Assembly (NCBI RefSeq): GCF_047663525.1
Contig: NC_092591.1
Span: forward strand, 47,717,501-47,781,500
Source: Anas platyrhynchos
Taxonomy: Eukaryota; Chordata; Aves; Anseriformes; Anatidae
Reading direction: 5' to 3'
Length of the DNA stretch: 64,000 nt
The notes under the pieces were generated by a model, which did not search any database, was not told where the DNA came from, and was given only the letters and a program-made list of their open reading frames with translations. Shown piece by piece: positions 1 through 12,519 of this stretch. Every line of letters starts with the position of its first letter. Positions within the stretch are counted from its first letter, which is position 1. The position numbers and the translations under genes are program-made.

Positions 1-3000
1 GAATTGCTGTGAATGGCCAATAACTGAAGAAAGCCATATATTGTTTCACAAAATCCTCAAATGTGTTATTTCAGACTAACCTATGACAAAGTTTCAGTCT
101 TGAAGGTAAAAACCTTCTAAAAATATTTTACATCTGTTCTATTTTGGTTACAAAAATTATAATTATTTTTTTTCCATTAAAACACAATTCAGAATATATT
201 TTAATATGAAATCTTGCAAAATGTTACTGAAAAAATGTTGTTACAGTTCCCTGGGGAAGAGGGAAGGGTTGCTTCTTTGGCATTTATTTTGTGTTGTAAG
301 TGCGTAAAAAGGAAAATTTCTTCTAATAGCGATAGTTTAGTCAAAAGCTATTTGAGAGGAAATATGTTTTGACCAAGATAGCGGCCAATTCTTGATTTAG
401 ATTTTTGAGCTTTTACAAAGCAAACTGTACAAAGCAAACACTCCAGTTGGGGTTCCAAACTACAACTACCAAATATCTCTGATGACTAATGCTTCCTGGC
501 TGTACTTCATGCTGGCTTGAAAAGAACAAGACTACTTTTTGTCTAAGCCTGCACTAATGTTATATAAAAGGTTGTGAAAAAGGTTGTGTAGGTCCATCCA
601 CAAACATCCTTCATTTGCATATGCTTGTGGTGTTTTAGCTAGTGGCTTTGGGAAGAGTTAATCTAGTGTTTAATTAAACCATTTAGCTTTATTTGAAGCA
701 TACTTTTTTTTCTAGCTGACAGCATTTTTTCTCGCACAAGGATTTGCTGCAGTCCCAGAAGAAGAATGAATAATGTTTCCTATTTTGACCACAGAGTGAT
801 CTGATCATGCATGCTGTCAGTAGACACTGCTACTGCCTGGCTTCCAGGGAGAAAAAAACATCCCTTGTCCACTGTGTCCCAGCCACAAGGAGGTCATGTG
901 GCAGTGGGGTGTCCTGCTAGCGAGGAGAGCATGTGGTGGGATTCCTGGATCCTTTCCTTGCTGTGATACTGAATCTGTCTGTGATAGGGGACGAGTTGGG
1001 TAGCTATTAATTAAAATGAAGGTGACCATACTTCTCCAACATATTATGAAGGTCATTTCTGTAATCTTAATCTAAGCTCTTTGACCTTCAGATGAACTCT
1101 TGGATAACCACAAAGGAAAAACAGCAGCCCAAAGTAGAGACTAAGTGCATGTCTGATTTTCTGTAGGAATCTGGGCCCCCCAAGTCATAGATTCAGAAGC
1201 ATCTCACAAACTTATCAAGAAATAAAGGCTGAGGAAGATCTACATGAAAATCATCTTTTGGCTCAGAAGAAAATATTCTGTTTTCTCATTCCTGCTGCCT
1301 CCCATCCAACAAATAAGGACTTTTCAACTGACTGCTTAATCCCTGCTAACGCCCACCTTCATCCCTTGTACTAGCCAGTCAATGTGTTCCTCCCTTGCTC
1401 TTCATTAAGCTCTACAGAACGCATTTCCAGTCAACACTGCTTTATATAATGCTCCTATTTGTGCTGCCAGCAATAATCCCAGTCCTTCCCTCGGCTGGCT
1501 TCAGTTCCTGTCACAGTGCAGCCCTCCCAGTGACTTTTCCACACTGGGGAGAGGCTAAAGCCTGAGCCTGAGGCTCCAGCAAGACCTGGAAACAGCCAGG
1601 GCTCAGGAGAAGGCTGGAAGAAGAGATAGGCTGGAGGAAGTGGCTGCTCCCCACCTCTAAACTGGACTCAAAGGCTTGTGACTATGCTCTCTCCTCCTCC
1701 CTGCCACAGCACCCTCCCGTGGATACTCTCAGATGCATAATTACCCCCATTGCCCTATGGGGAGTTGCACTGAATATTTGGATTATGAAGAAAAGTTTCA
1801 CTTTATACAAAACTCACTGGCCAGAAGAGCTCAACTTCCAGTTGGGCACTTTACAATGACCGCATTTTCAGATGTGTTCAGCACTCTACATTTATTTGCC
1901 AACTACTCTCTTGAAAAGTTTGGTTATAGTAGCCAGCAAGACAGAACTTTATGAAAGGAATAAATTACTGTAGGCAGAACTTGTTAAAAAAAATCAATGA
2001 CATGTCTAAAAGTCCAATTCCTACATGCACTTCAAAATCCTGTTAAAAGTCACTGATGCTTAATGAAACATTTTTAAACGCCCATATCTATTTCATGTAG
2101 CTGTTTTACTTTATTTTAGTCTGTCCCTTTTTTGCTATTTTTATATTAAAACATCTGCATTTTAAGAGGTCATCTGTGATACTTGCACTGTTCTCATCTA
2201 GCAGTTTTGCGGTTATCTTCATTCTTGTATTTTGGATAACTGAAAGTTTCTGCAGGCTCCCTTCTTTATTCTCGCTCAGTTTTCATTCTCTCCTTGGGCT
2301 GGACTTTTGTTTAGACAGACTATTCTCAAAGCAGAAATTTAACAGAGTCGTATTAGCCTAACACACATTGAATTTCTACTTCCTCAGTCTGTATTGCTTG
2401 GCTGAATGCGTGGCAGCAGTAGGGCTGCACCGAGACGTACCAGGAGGAAGACTCCTACAGACAGTTGTGGCCACTGGGAATTGTGGCAGTGATTCATTTT
2501 CACAAGCCCTGACAGCACTGCCTCTCAACCATAGATCCTCTAGGTCAGGGAAACCTTCAGCCAGACGTCTTGGAACTGTCTTAATCCTTTTGCACCCCAG
2601 AACATGACAAGGATGCTAAAGCGGGGGGTTATGCTTAGTCTTGGATACAGCTGTGTAGCAGGTACACACATTTCTTAACACAAAGAGGTTGCAATAAAAT
2701 GACTGCTCTGTTCTCAAATGTTGCTGGCAAATTGTTGTGAACATGGGAAAGAAACAAGAGTGTTGAGAGCTCTGTGTATCATTGAAATATTTAAATATTA
2801 TGTACAGTGACGCCTGTAATTCAACATTTGCTGTGGTAAACACAGCAGAAATGACTGTAGCATAATGTTATTCCATATTCTAAGCCAGATTCTTGAGGTT
2901 TGTTTTATTTATATCACATGTGGCAGGGAGAAATAATTCTAGGAAGGCTCATACGGTATATTTTCTTTTCATGTTGCCAAAATATCTTAGAGAAATCAAT

Positions 3001-4707
3001 GGCTGGGGACTTTTCTGTGTGGCTAAAGATTTATTTTTAACCTCTTGGTGTGCAAAAATCAGGAACAATTATTAATCTGTCCTGAAACTGCAGATACAAC
3101 CTGCTAGCAACAGATGGTGTGAATGAAAAGCCAGAAGTGGCCATTTTTAATATTCAATAGATTAAAAAAATCTAGTTCTTTAATCTTATCTAACCTCTCG
3201 TGACCGAGGGTCTAAGGTATTGACTTAAAGACAATATCAATAGCCTTGATTTGAACCTGAATCAACCACAGAAGTGGATCTTCTGAGATACTTCGTACCT
3301 CTAAACGATGCTGCATGTTCCTCGTCTCTGTTGACCTTGATGAGAGATGAGCATTAGCATTTGCTGCTGAGCAACTTAAAAAACCAAGCCCAGTTGGAGC
3401 AGCTTCTGCTACAAGTAGTGTGTGGCTGCACTTTGGGGGTTCTTGCGTAGGTCTGAACTTGTAGGGTAGTTAAGAACCAACACCTGTCAATGCCTAGGGA
3501 AGAAAAAGTATTACATTACCAGATACTATCTCAATCGTGCTGTATTTATATATCTCAACTACAAAATCAGGAAGTATTGCCAGCCGTCGTTTGGATGAAG
3601 CTGGCATAAACACACAAGCACACATGCACACACACAGAGAACAAAACAAAAATCCCAGGCTGCAAGCCTGCTTTATCTTTCAGTTAGTTACGGACCATGG
3701 AAATCTGACTCTTTCAACCTTGCGTCGTGTTTGGTGTCTTGTTCAGGTAACATATGGATGGCTGGGTGCAAGTTTAACGTGCTAGCCTTTACACAAAATA
3801 ATCCCCATTACCAAGTAGGGTGATGCTGTGCTAGTGAGGCTATTTTTTACCTTTTGTGCCACTGCTGGTGTGGGCAGACTGTCAGCAACACAGAATGTCA
3901 CAACTGCACAAGTGAGATGGATCCAAACCATAGCCCAAACTTACCTGAAGTATGGGGAAAGCTGTGTCTGAATTTCAAGCTTGGTATCACTTGTTATTTT
4001 CAGTAACATCTCTCCACCCTAGGTTTAGTTGTGAGAAACAAGGCCGGGGGGCTCAAAACCACCCCAGCAGCTGGTATGTAAAGGCAGTGCTATCAACGTG
4101 GTGCAGGTGAGAAAATGCCTGAAGTTTCTGTGTCAGTAATTTCCCAGGTCAAGTATCCTGTCACTACGTACTCACCAAGCAAATGCAGCAGATGTGGACA
4201 GATGACAAACTTTACGTGCACGAGTCTGGAAAAGACAAAACCTCTCTCCGCAAACCAAGGTCTGCAATTTAGGAAGCCGTTACTTTCTCTATTTTTAATG
4301 CCTTTATTGATATAGGTCTGCACAGACCCCAGCTCCTGGCAGGTCAGCAGCTCCTCACCCACAAACCCCAGCTGTCCCCAGGCCTCCCCCCTGCAGTTGT
4401 TCTGCTCTGCTCTGGTGTGGCCCCTCTGCCCCTCTCCACCCACATATAGACAGGCAGAAACCACTGACCACGGTCAGGCAGTCCCCTGACAATACAGCAT
4501 GTGGGAAAGCTCTTCCAGGGTGACCGGCAGCCTCGGAAGGGCTTGGGCCGGAGAGTAAAGGCCGATGCACCATGGGAGAGCACTGAAAGGACATTGAGTT
4601 TTCTGAAGAAGGGAAAATGAGCCTCTCCCCTGTGGGTTTTTCTCTGGAGGCCACAAGAGTGAGATTTCTGAATTGGAGGAAGGAGTGGAAGAAAAAGACA
4701 AACCATG

Positions 4708-4730
4708 AAAAAAAAAAAAAAAAAAAAAAA
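4708..4730 (+). repeat. A23 homopolymer
   Basis: An uninterrupted run of 23 A. Confidence 0.95.
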
Positions 4731-6347
4731 CAGCCAGCTGCACAGATGTAACTTTAATTTAGCACATGGTTACAGTGATGCTAGGTAGTGCTCTGGAATG
4801 AAAATGCTGGGAGATGCAGGAAAAGATGCGCCTCAGTATCAAACAGTCTTGGACAGGAAAATTCAGTGTGTCCAACACAGTGAGACAAACACATGATGGA
4901 TGAAGGCAAAGTCGAACAGTCACTGAAGTCTTATGGCAGCCTGAGCCATTGCTGAGAACCCCAACATGCTCTGCCCCGGGGAGCCCATTCCTGCTGCTCT
5001 CTCAGACAGTCCCATGGGGAGGCTGATGGGGCACGGATCCCACAATGAAAACTAATTGCTTTGTTGCTGGTATCATTTTCAGGGAGAGCACTGGTCTGCT
5101 CTCACCACCCAGTAATTAACACAAGAATGAGCAACTGGCCATGTGGAGGGACTTTGTGGGGAAGCAGGGAGGAGTGACAGGACTGTGCATTTTGTTGGGA
5201 TTGTGGATTCCTGCTGGAATGAAGTAGCTGTGTAACCATGGCCTGAGAGGTTTCATCTAAAGGTCTGAGTAGAAATCAGCAAAGCATTCTTCGTTTCTAC
5301 TTCCAGAGGGGAGATGGAGTCTAGGTCTTGCACCTAGAACCTATTTACTGGTCTGAAAATGGGGTTTTAAAGAGACTGTTTGGGTTTGTAACCTTTATGG
5401 TTGTTGTTTCTCTAGTGGCTCCATTTATGTAAGATAAATATTAAAATGTCTGCCTGTGAAACCAACTTTCTACCAGGCTCTGAGATGAGTTCCTAAATGT
5501 TCTGTGCTGTAGTCTACCCTAGTAATTCTTGATACGCAGCGTATATCTTACCATGCAGGAAATGCAGAGTTGAAGGACATTGAACACTAAGAATTCTTCC
5601 ACTGTGTCATGATTACGGAAACATCTGTTCTCAATAGCCCTCTGATGATCATCTGTAAAAACTCAGTGTCTAATTGTTCCCAATATTTTCCATTTTTAAC
5701 TCTGACTCTGAACAGTCCAAACTTCAGATGTGTTTCTCTTACCAACCACTTGCCTTACATAGACCTGAAACCTATGTACAGCCCTTGCCTTCATACAAAT
5801 GCTTCACAAATTCTCACATTGTTTTGCTGTGACATTCAGCTTTGAATGGTTAGACTCTTTATCTGAACTTGGAGTTTTGGAGTGTTTCATATTTCACGGT
5901 CTGACGTTTATGCTTTGTGTTTGTCTCTGGTTTTTGACCTGTAGTGAGAAGACCAGACTATAAAATGCAAGTGGTGTTGAATGCAGAACACATTAATCTC
6001 TCATGAAAGTGTTTTTTTTTTTGAAGTTGCAGAACAAAGTCAGAAAAAAACACTTACCATAATGCACATGCAATGACTACTACAGAATTTCTTATCGTTA
6101 GGACATATGTTTTCTCAGGTTTGTGTTGCAAGTCTCTGCCTCCCTAGCTTCTAGTAGAACTTCTGCACTATCATCACTGAACAAAGTCTCAATACCAGAA
6201 TGCTTATCTCTGAATGCTTCCACAAAACCTAGGTTATCTTAATGTGAAGATATTTTGCCTTCATGCAGAAAAGAGTTTCAGCACTTCTGTGAATGATACA
6301 GTCTCTGAAGTACAACCAGCTCTTGTAATCACAACAAGGCCATTCAG

Positions 6348-6351
<4 letters not shown>

Positions 6352-6393
<42 letters not shown>
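6352..6393 (+). repeat. A35 followed by G7
   Basis: The longest homopolymer in the window, 35 A, directly joined to seven G. It has no polyadenylation signal just before it that would mark a retrocopy tail. Confidence 0.95.
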
Positions 6394-9300
6394 TCAAGGA
6401 CTAGATGTGAGAGTGCTCAGAACATTATAGAAGTGGAACTAGTATTCTCTCTCTTTTTTTTACTCTGTGTGTATCTTATAGTTCTCATTCATATTTATGT
6501 CATATCTTACAAGTGGCAGAAAACTGCTTTTAAGCTTCATAATATCACTGCAAATATCCAAGATTTCTGCTCTGTTTGGTAGACCTCCTTGCCTCACTTA
6601 CAAACTTCTCATTTTGTCTATTCTCAGAAAACAGAGCTTCCCCTTCAATATAAGCATTTAAAAAAGAGAGAAGTCCTGAACTGAATAATCCCTTAGGGCT
6701 CAAGGGTGTCATCTCCAGTGCTATCTACAGGGGAAACAAGAATGTCTCAGGGGTCCAGGTGCTGCCCTTTGCCATACATAATTTTACTGCATTTGCTGCT
6801 CATAAGCAGCCAGTGGCAGTAAATATCGCTCACTCTAACGCGGCATGGGACCCAAGACTGGAAAAGACCTTGCCCCATCCTCAGCACATGCAGTTCTGGG
6901 ATGAGCTTAGTAGAGATGGAAAGCGCTTGAAGCAATCAGTAGTGACTTAGGAGTACCATGGGAGGAAGTCAGCCTACCACAAGCACATTTGTCTGCTGTC
7001 TAGATGTACTAATGAGACACTATAAAAGCAGAGAGGAAAAAAACAAAGAGACAATTGGAAATTATATCTTCAGATTTTCAGCACTTATTTTAAATCATGT
7101 TTCAGTCCACTATTTGATATTCAGTTTTGTTCTTTGTTTCCTGATAATTAAAAGAAAAAAAAATCATTACTCTTTTGGTCTATATATTGAATCATGCAAG
7201 GTGTGGTTTATACAGTATAGCCCTGCTCCATTTTCATGTAAAAGAAGACAAAGTTCAGTATTTTGCAGGTCTAAATGCTAAGTGCTGCAAGTTTCTGACA
7301 CCAGGTAAACTGAAGAAAACTCAGAAAACTCTGCAATAACTTAACTTCTTTTCTTTTTGAATGAATGAATGCCTGGTGCTGGAAAGGTTCTGGAAGGTAT
7401 CTAGAGCCATTGACAAGAAAGGCATTTGAGGACACTTAGCGTAATCCAGGCAATAGTCAGCGTCTTCCAAAATTCAGTGTCTCGGCAGGCAGGAGCAGAG
7501 ATGTAGATATTTTAACATTTAAAAAAAAAAAAAGGTGAAGGGTTCATCCTACTTCTAGGTAGCATTTTAAAGCTAGCATGTTTAAGGCATGCCCAGTGCT
7601 GTTGCCAGCAGCTTGCAAACTGTTTACTTTTGACTTTTTCTGTCTGAAGGACCAGATCAGTGTTGTGGGTGCCATTTAGCATGAGTGTAGAGCAAGCTTC
7701 AAGCTTGTGCCTCAAGTGGTTTCACCACCAGACCATTCATATTTTGAACAACCTCTCCCATAGTTCAGCTCATGTAAATTGCTCTGCAGTCCCTGATATT
7801 TGTTGATGATCTGTTCTTCCATTTGTAAATCTGATATCCAAACTGTTTGGAACATAATCACACGGAATTAAGCCATTTGAGTCAATGAGTGTAGTCAAAG
7901 CCCATGAAATAAAATCAGAAGCATATATAAAATGAAAGTATTTATGATATGAGTATATAATATATATATATATTTTAAATGTTACAAAATTTTAGCAGCC
8001 CCCTGGCCAGCATTTCAAAACTGGTGATGAGATGAGAGACAGGTGAGAAATAAGATTTTTTCAAGTCAGAGATATTTTTCTGTTTGTGGTTCATTGTATT
8101 TGAAAAAAAATCTGTGATTCATCTCCCCCAAAAGATGTAGATGTATGTATGCATGTACATACATCACAGTGGTATGTCTGTGTATAAAATATATATCTAT
8201 ATATGTAATATATAGAAAAGTTATAGAGAAAAGCTTACCGAAGAAAAAAACTATTTGTATGACTGATGAGTCTAGCACTAAATTCCATAATGGCTTGGGG
8301 AATTCAGATAGAGTAAATCATAAATAGCAATCAATCTGTTTTTGTTGGAACTTTAAAACAACTTTGTTATTTTCTCTACTATGTTGCTTTGAAAATTATA
8401 GTATGTTTTCACTGGTCTGCCTTCAACAGGGTTTAGTTTCCATTTATGTGATGCAATTTACACTCCATTAATTTGAACTTTTCCGGTAGAATAAAAAGAC
8501 ACCCAGAAAAACAGATTGTGATATTCTGGCATTTTATTCTGCCTGTAGTGAAGTACAGGCTTCATTTCAATTCCAAGGACTGAGCTTGTAGAAATAGAAT
8601 GTGTAGAGATAGAACTAAAGATAATATTAAACCTGCATTTATAAAACAAATTTTCTGCACATATAACCCCACATTTGCATGTGTAATATAAGTTGATTCT
8701 TGCTTATGTAATATTTTGCCAGTGTAAGCATGCAAGACATAGGCCAATTGTTAAAGTGATGCATACATATAACTTGCAAATTCCATTTGATCTATTGTCT
8801 ACAAACGTGTGAATCTGAACAAATGGCAGCACACAACTTCATATCATGAGATGGAGAAGCAAACTACAATATTAAATTATCTCTTTCTTCATCATTCTTA
8901 AATTCCCAGAAGTCTGAAGCTGTTTTGGACCTTGCTATAAAAACAAAGCATTTTAATGGGTATTCATATATTTGCAATGACGTTCCTATTTCCCTTGTCA
9001 GGAAGATGTTGACCCATTCTTTTTTATATATTGTTAGTACACTTACAGCATTTTTAGAGACACTATAGACTAAGCATGCCCTAGCAGTAGAATAAAAAGT
9101 GGTTTGTTTGTATTTTGCAGTTTATGAGAAAATTTTCACATGCAACATCTGGCCCATCGCAGATCTGAGTGCAGCCATGGTACTGCTGTGAACGCTACTG
9201 GTGCTGAGGTCAGTAAATGTACCCTGTTGCCTAGAAAAGAGTCGTTTCTTGCTGCTGCATAGTATGCAGGAAATACACTTGGCAACTGAGAGAATTAAGT

Positions 9301-12300
9301 TGGTTCTGCTGTAGTAAAGGGTTGGTGGAGACTCAAATTTCCCATTAGATAGAAAAGCATCATACTGTAGTTGAGATACTTCATTTTGAATGACTAGTGA
9401 AATAATATGGTGGCTAGGCAGTAAGTCCTATCACACAGGAACTCATCTGGAAAAATCCACTGTATTCTTACTAGGAGACCCTCTGCCATTAAGCTGCTAT
9501 CTGACCCTGTATGTGAAGTGACAATAATGGTACTTAATGTCCTTTGCGGGTTGCTTGTTTATTTATTACAGCCATGTACATTACCATAATGTATTAACAA
9601 GCCTATTTCCAACTGACAAAAAAATTACTTTTTTAGTTTTTATCAGTGAAATATGGTCAGTCATCCAACAATTTGCTTCTTTGGCATACCCTCCACTTGC
9701 TATAATGAGGAATAAACCAAGAGTATATCTCAAGAAATATATGGTTAGAAACAATGCTTTTATGTTTTCCATATTTTGTTATTTTTGCCTCAAATCATAG
9801 TTCAGTTCAGTGTGATCTGACATGGCTGAAATACTGAACCCCCACTCCTCCAAAGCAGTGTTTATTATAGAAACCCACAAACTTAACCTAACCTAGAGCA
9901 GCTTTTCCAACAGTGATATAATTACAGTAGTTATTGTTGCAATAAACCAGATGTTCCTGAACTGGAATGAAAGCACTTCCCCCTGCCCCCTGCATTACAT
10001 TTGTTACATTGCCTCTTTTCAAGTTTCACATCAGCTGTTCAGAAAGCTTTTCCTTGGTTGAGTGTCATTTACAGATTCTTGCTGCATGAGTCTTTTAGCT
10101 TAAAAGAATGAAACACTAGCAAATTTTGAATTTTCATTGCTTTCCTTAAGACCTCAAACATGACAGTTATCAATGTCACTAATTCTTGCCCAGGGTCAAA
10201 GACATTTTTTGTCCTTTAGGATACTTTTACTTGGCTAAAAAAAACACTTTGAAAAAACTACATAGCTTTCAGATTGAATGAGTACATTGTTCTCTACAAA
10301 AAAGAAATGTTCCCCTCCTCCAAATCGATGAAGTTCAGGCAGACTTCAGTGAAGACATAATTTTACCCCACCATTTTGAGTAACTTGCTTGTTAGGCGAT
10401 AGGGGTAGCTTTGTAGAACAGCATCTTTTTAACTGCTGTATCAGCTGTGGTTACAACTGTGAACCATGAACAACCATTCAAGGCAAATAAAGAGCCCATA
10501 TTTAAAATCCCATCAGAAGATCATAGTTAATCCTATACTAGACCATGAATTATCTATCATTATTTAAATGTTACACTTTCTGTATTTTTAACAGTGCATT
10601 AGTCAACATATTTTTAATATTTTCCAGCCTAATCAAGTCCTAACTGCAAAGAATATTTTGCCAAGAAAGAAGTGGACTATGTTTAAATTACTAGGACCTT
10701 AGATACGAAAGTTGTTGTATTTATGTGCAAGAAAACCTAAGAGCAATGAATATGAGAAGTCAAGGAGAACAGTTAGGAGATTACTTTATTATACTTACTG
10801 TGCCATATAATAATACAATAAAGAAACATAAACCGGTCTTCAGGTTTTGATAAGTTACAGATAAGTTCTCATGAAAATACAGGAACGGTAAGAATGAAGT
10901 ATCTTATCGACTATCTGAACGTGCCATGGCAATCCTGGAAGAAACCTTTGTAATGTTCAGTTATACATGCTACTCATTTTTCTGTTCATTAGTGGTAACC
11001 TATTAGTCAACCCATCCCTGTGGTAACTGTACTGTAACGAGGGAGACAAACCAGGGATGAATTCACCCATGAAGTGGTCTGCTAAATTTTCACTTAGTAA
11101 AATGTAAATGTTTCTTATAGAAGGAATTTACATGACTCTGAAACACGGTCCAATTTTTCACTGATGTGGTAGGGGATTCAGACATTGTTGGCCTGATTTT
11201 ATAAAAATCTTTGAAAACAGTCCATAAAATATCTGAGGAAACCCAAGAGGCACCCACACGTTTGGAAGCAGATTATAAGACAGCTCTGCTGCGCAGCCAC
11301 AGTCATCTCCCTGTGTTCAAAAGAAACTGTATCAATTTCACATTTTTTGCCTTCCTAATGAGAATGTGTCAGAGCTGAAATAAATAAATAAGTAGGACCC
11401 CTGTCCAGGGAGCCTTGATGTCCTTCCCATCGTGGAGACCGGGAGGCCCCTGTGCTTCCTCCCTTGGCCGTGACATGCCCAGTGAATATTTCCACCACCC
11501 ACACTTCATTCATTCTTAACTCTCCTCACCCACTCATCATTACAGCTGTGCAAAGCATCCATTACAAACCCTGAAGCCATGTGAAATCTACCTTCTTAAC
11601 TTTGTTATGTGCTTCACACAGCTGGGATTGGTTGGGCTTTGGGTAAATTACCTTTTGAGATGATCTACCATGTTTTCATGCAAATTTGGGCCCAGGTTAA
11701 GATGGATGATTTATGAGTTGCATATTTTGAAAATCACTGAGAGAGTTTCATATCACTGCATCATGCTTCACTGTGTAGATCTCTGTCATATTCATGGTAA
11801 TCAAAAAAGATATGTATATAGGACACTGCGAAAGGGAATAATGTCCCAGATGTGCTCTGTGCATTGCAAACAGTTCCTGGCCTGAAAGACCTGAGAAAAA
11901 ATGAGCTCTTTTTAACTCTTTAACACTTTATTGATTCAAAGTGTAACTAACTCATAAATTTTTATTACATTCCTTTGTTTAGCACATACACATGTCAACA
12001 GGGTTTCAATTAGATACGAACTTGTGCAAATAGTTGCCGTAACTATGCTCTCAGACAGGAAGTAGAAGGAAACACAAACTATGAAATTCAGATTTGGAGC
12101 TAAATTTTCTATTGTCAAAATGAGAGATTTATTTGGTTGGTGATAAAGGTCTGAATTTGAAAAATATACAAAAAATTAAAAAGAAAAAAAAAAAAAAAAG
12201 AAGTGATTCAAAGGACAGGATTCAATGTAAGAGGCTCTGTGACTTCTTAGAGAGTATTAAAAAAACTAACAGTGAATTTCACGTTTTATTTTTTAAGAGA

Positions 12301-12437
12301 AGCCCAGACTATTTAAGGCAAGAACACCAAACAAATCATTTAACATCTCAGTTTGTAACAAAAGAACTTCCTTCATTTTGGCTTGTGACATGACAACATT
12401 TTATCTGTAAAACAATCTTTTCTCTTTTTTTTTGCAG

Positions 12438-12519
12438 TGAATGAATCCATGCAGATCATGAACACATTGCCAAATCATATTTGCGAAACACCGCTTCCTG
12501 CTGATGCCCAAATATTAAT
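12438..12519 (+). other. Candidate orphan exon (unrecognised transcript)
   Basis: A long pyrimidine tract ending TTTTCTCTTTTTTTTTGCAG (12418-12437) is followed by 82 bases and then a donor ATTAAT|GTAAGTGAA. Acceptor and donor are both close to consensus and on the same strand. Of the three frames, one stays open throughout (NESMQIMNTLPN... to ...ADAQILM); the other two stop at once. I do not recognise the peptide and find no partner exon with certainty. It may be an exon of a non-coding RNA, a coding exon of an unknown gene, or chance. Confidence 0.35.

Larger units (their letters stand above)
1..12417. other. AT-rich intergenic DNA, no gene seen
   Basis: No frame longer than about 125 codons and none with recognisable domains. 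Most overlap a frame on the other strand. Contents seen: homopolymers at 4708-4730 and 6352-6393, a CA-rich patch near 3611-3635, TA/TG-rich microsatellite patches near 7950-7975 and 8140-8215, and otherwise unique-looking sequence. No RNA gene or transposon could be identified. Confidence 0.7.
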
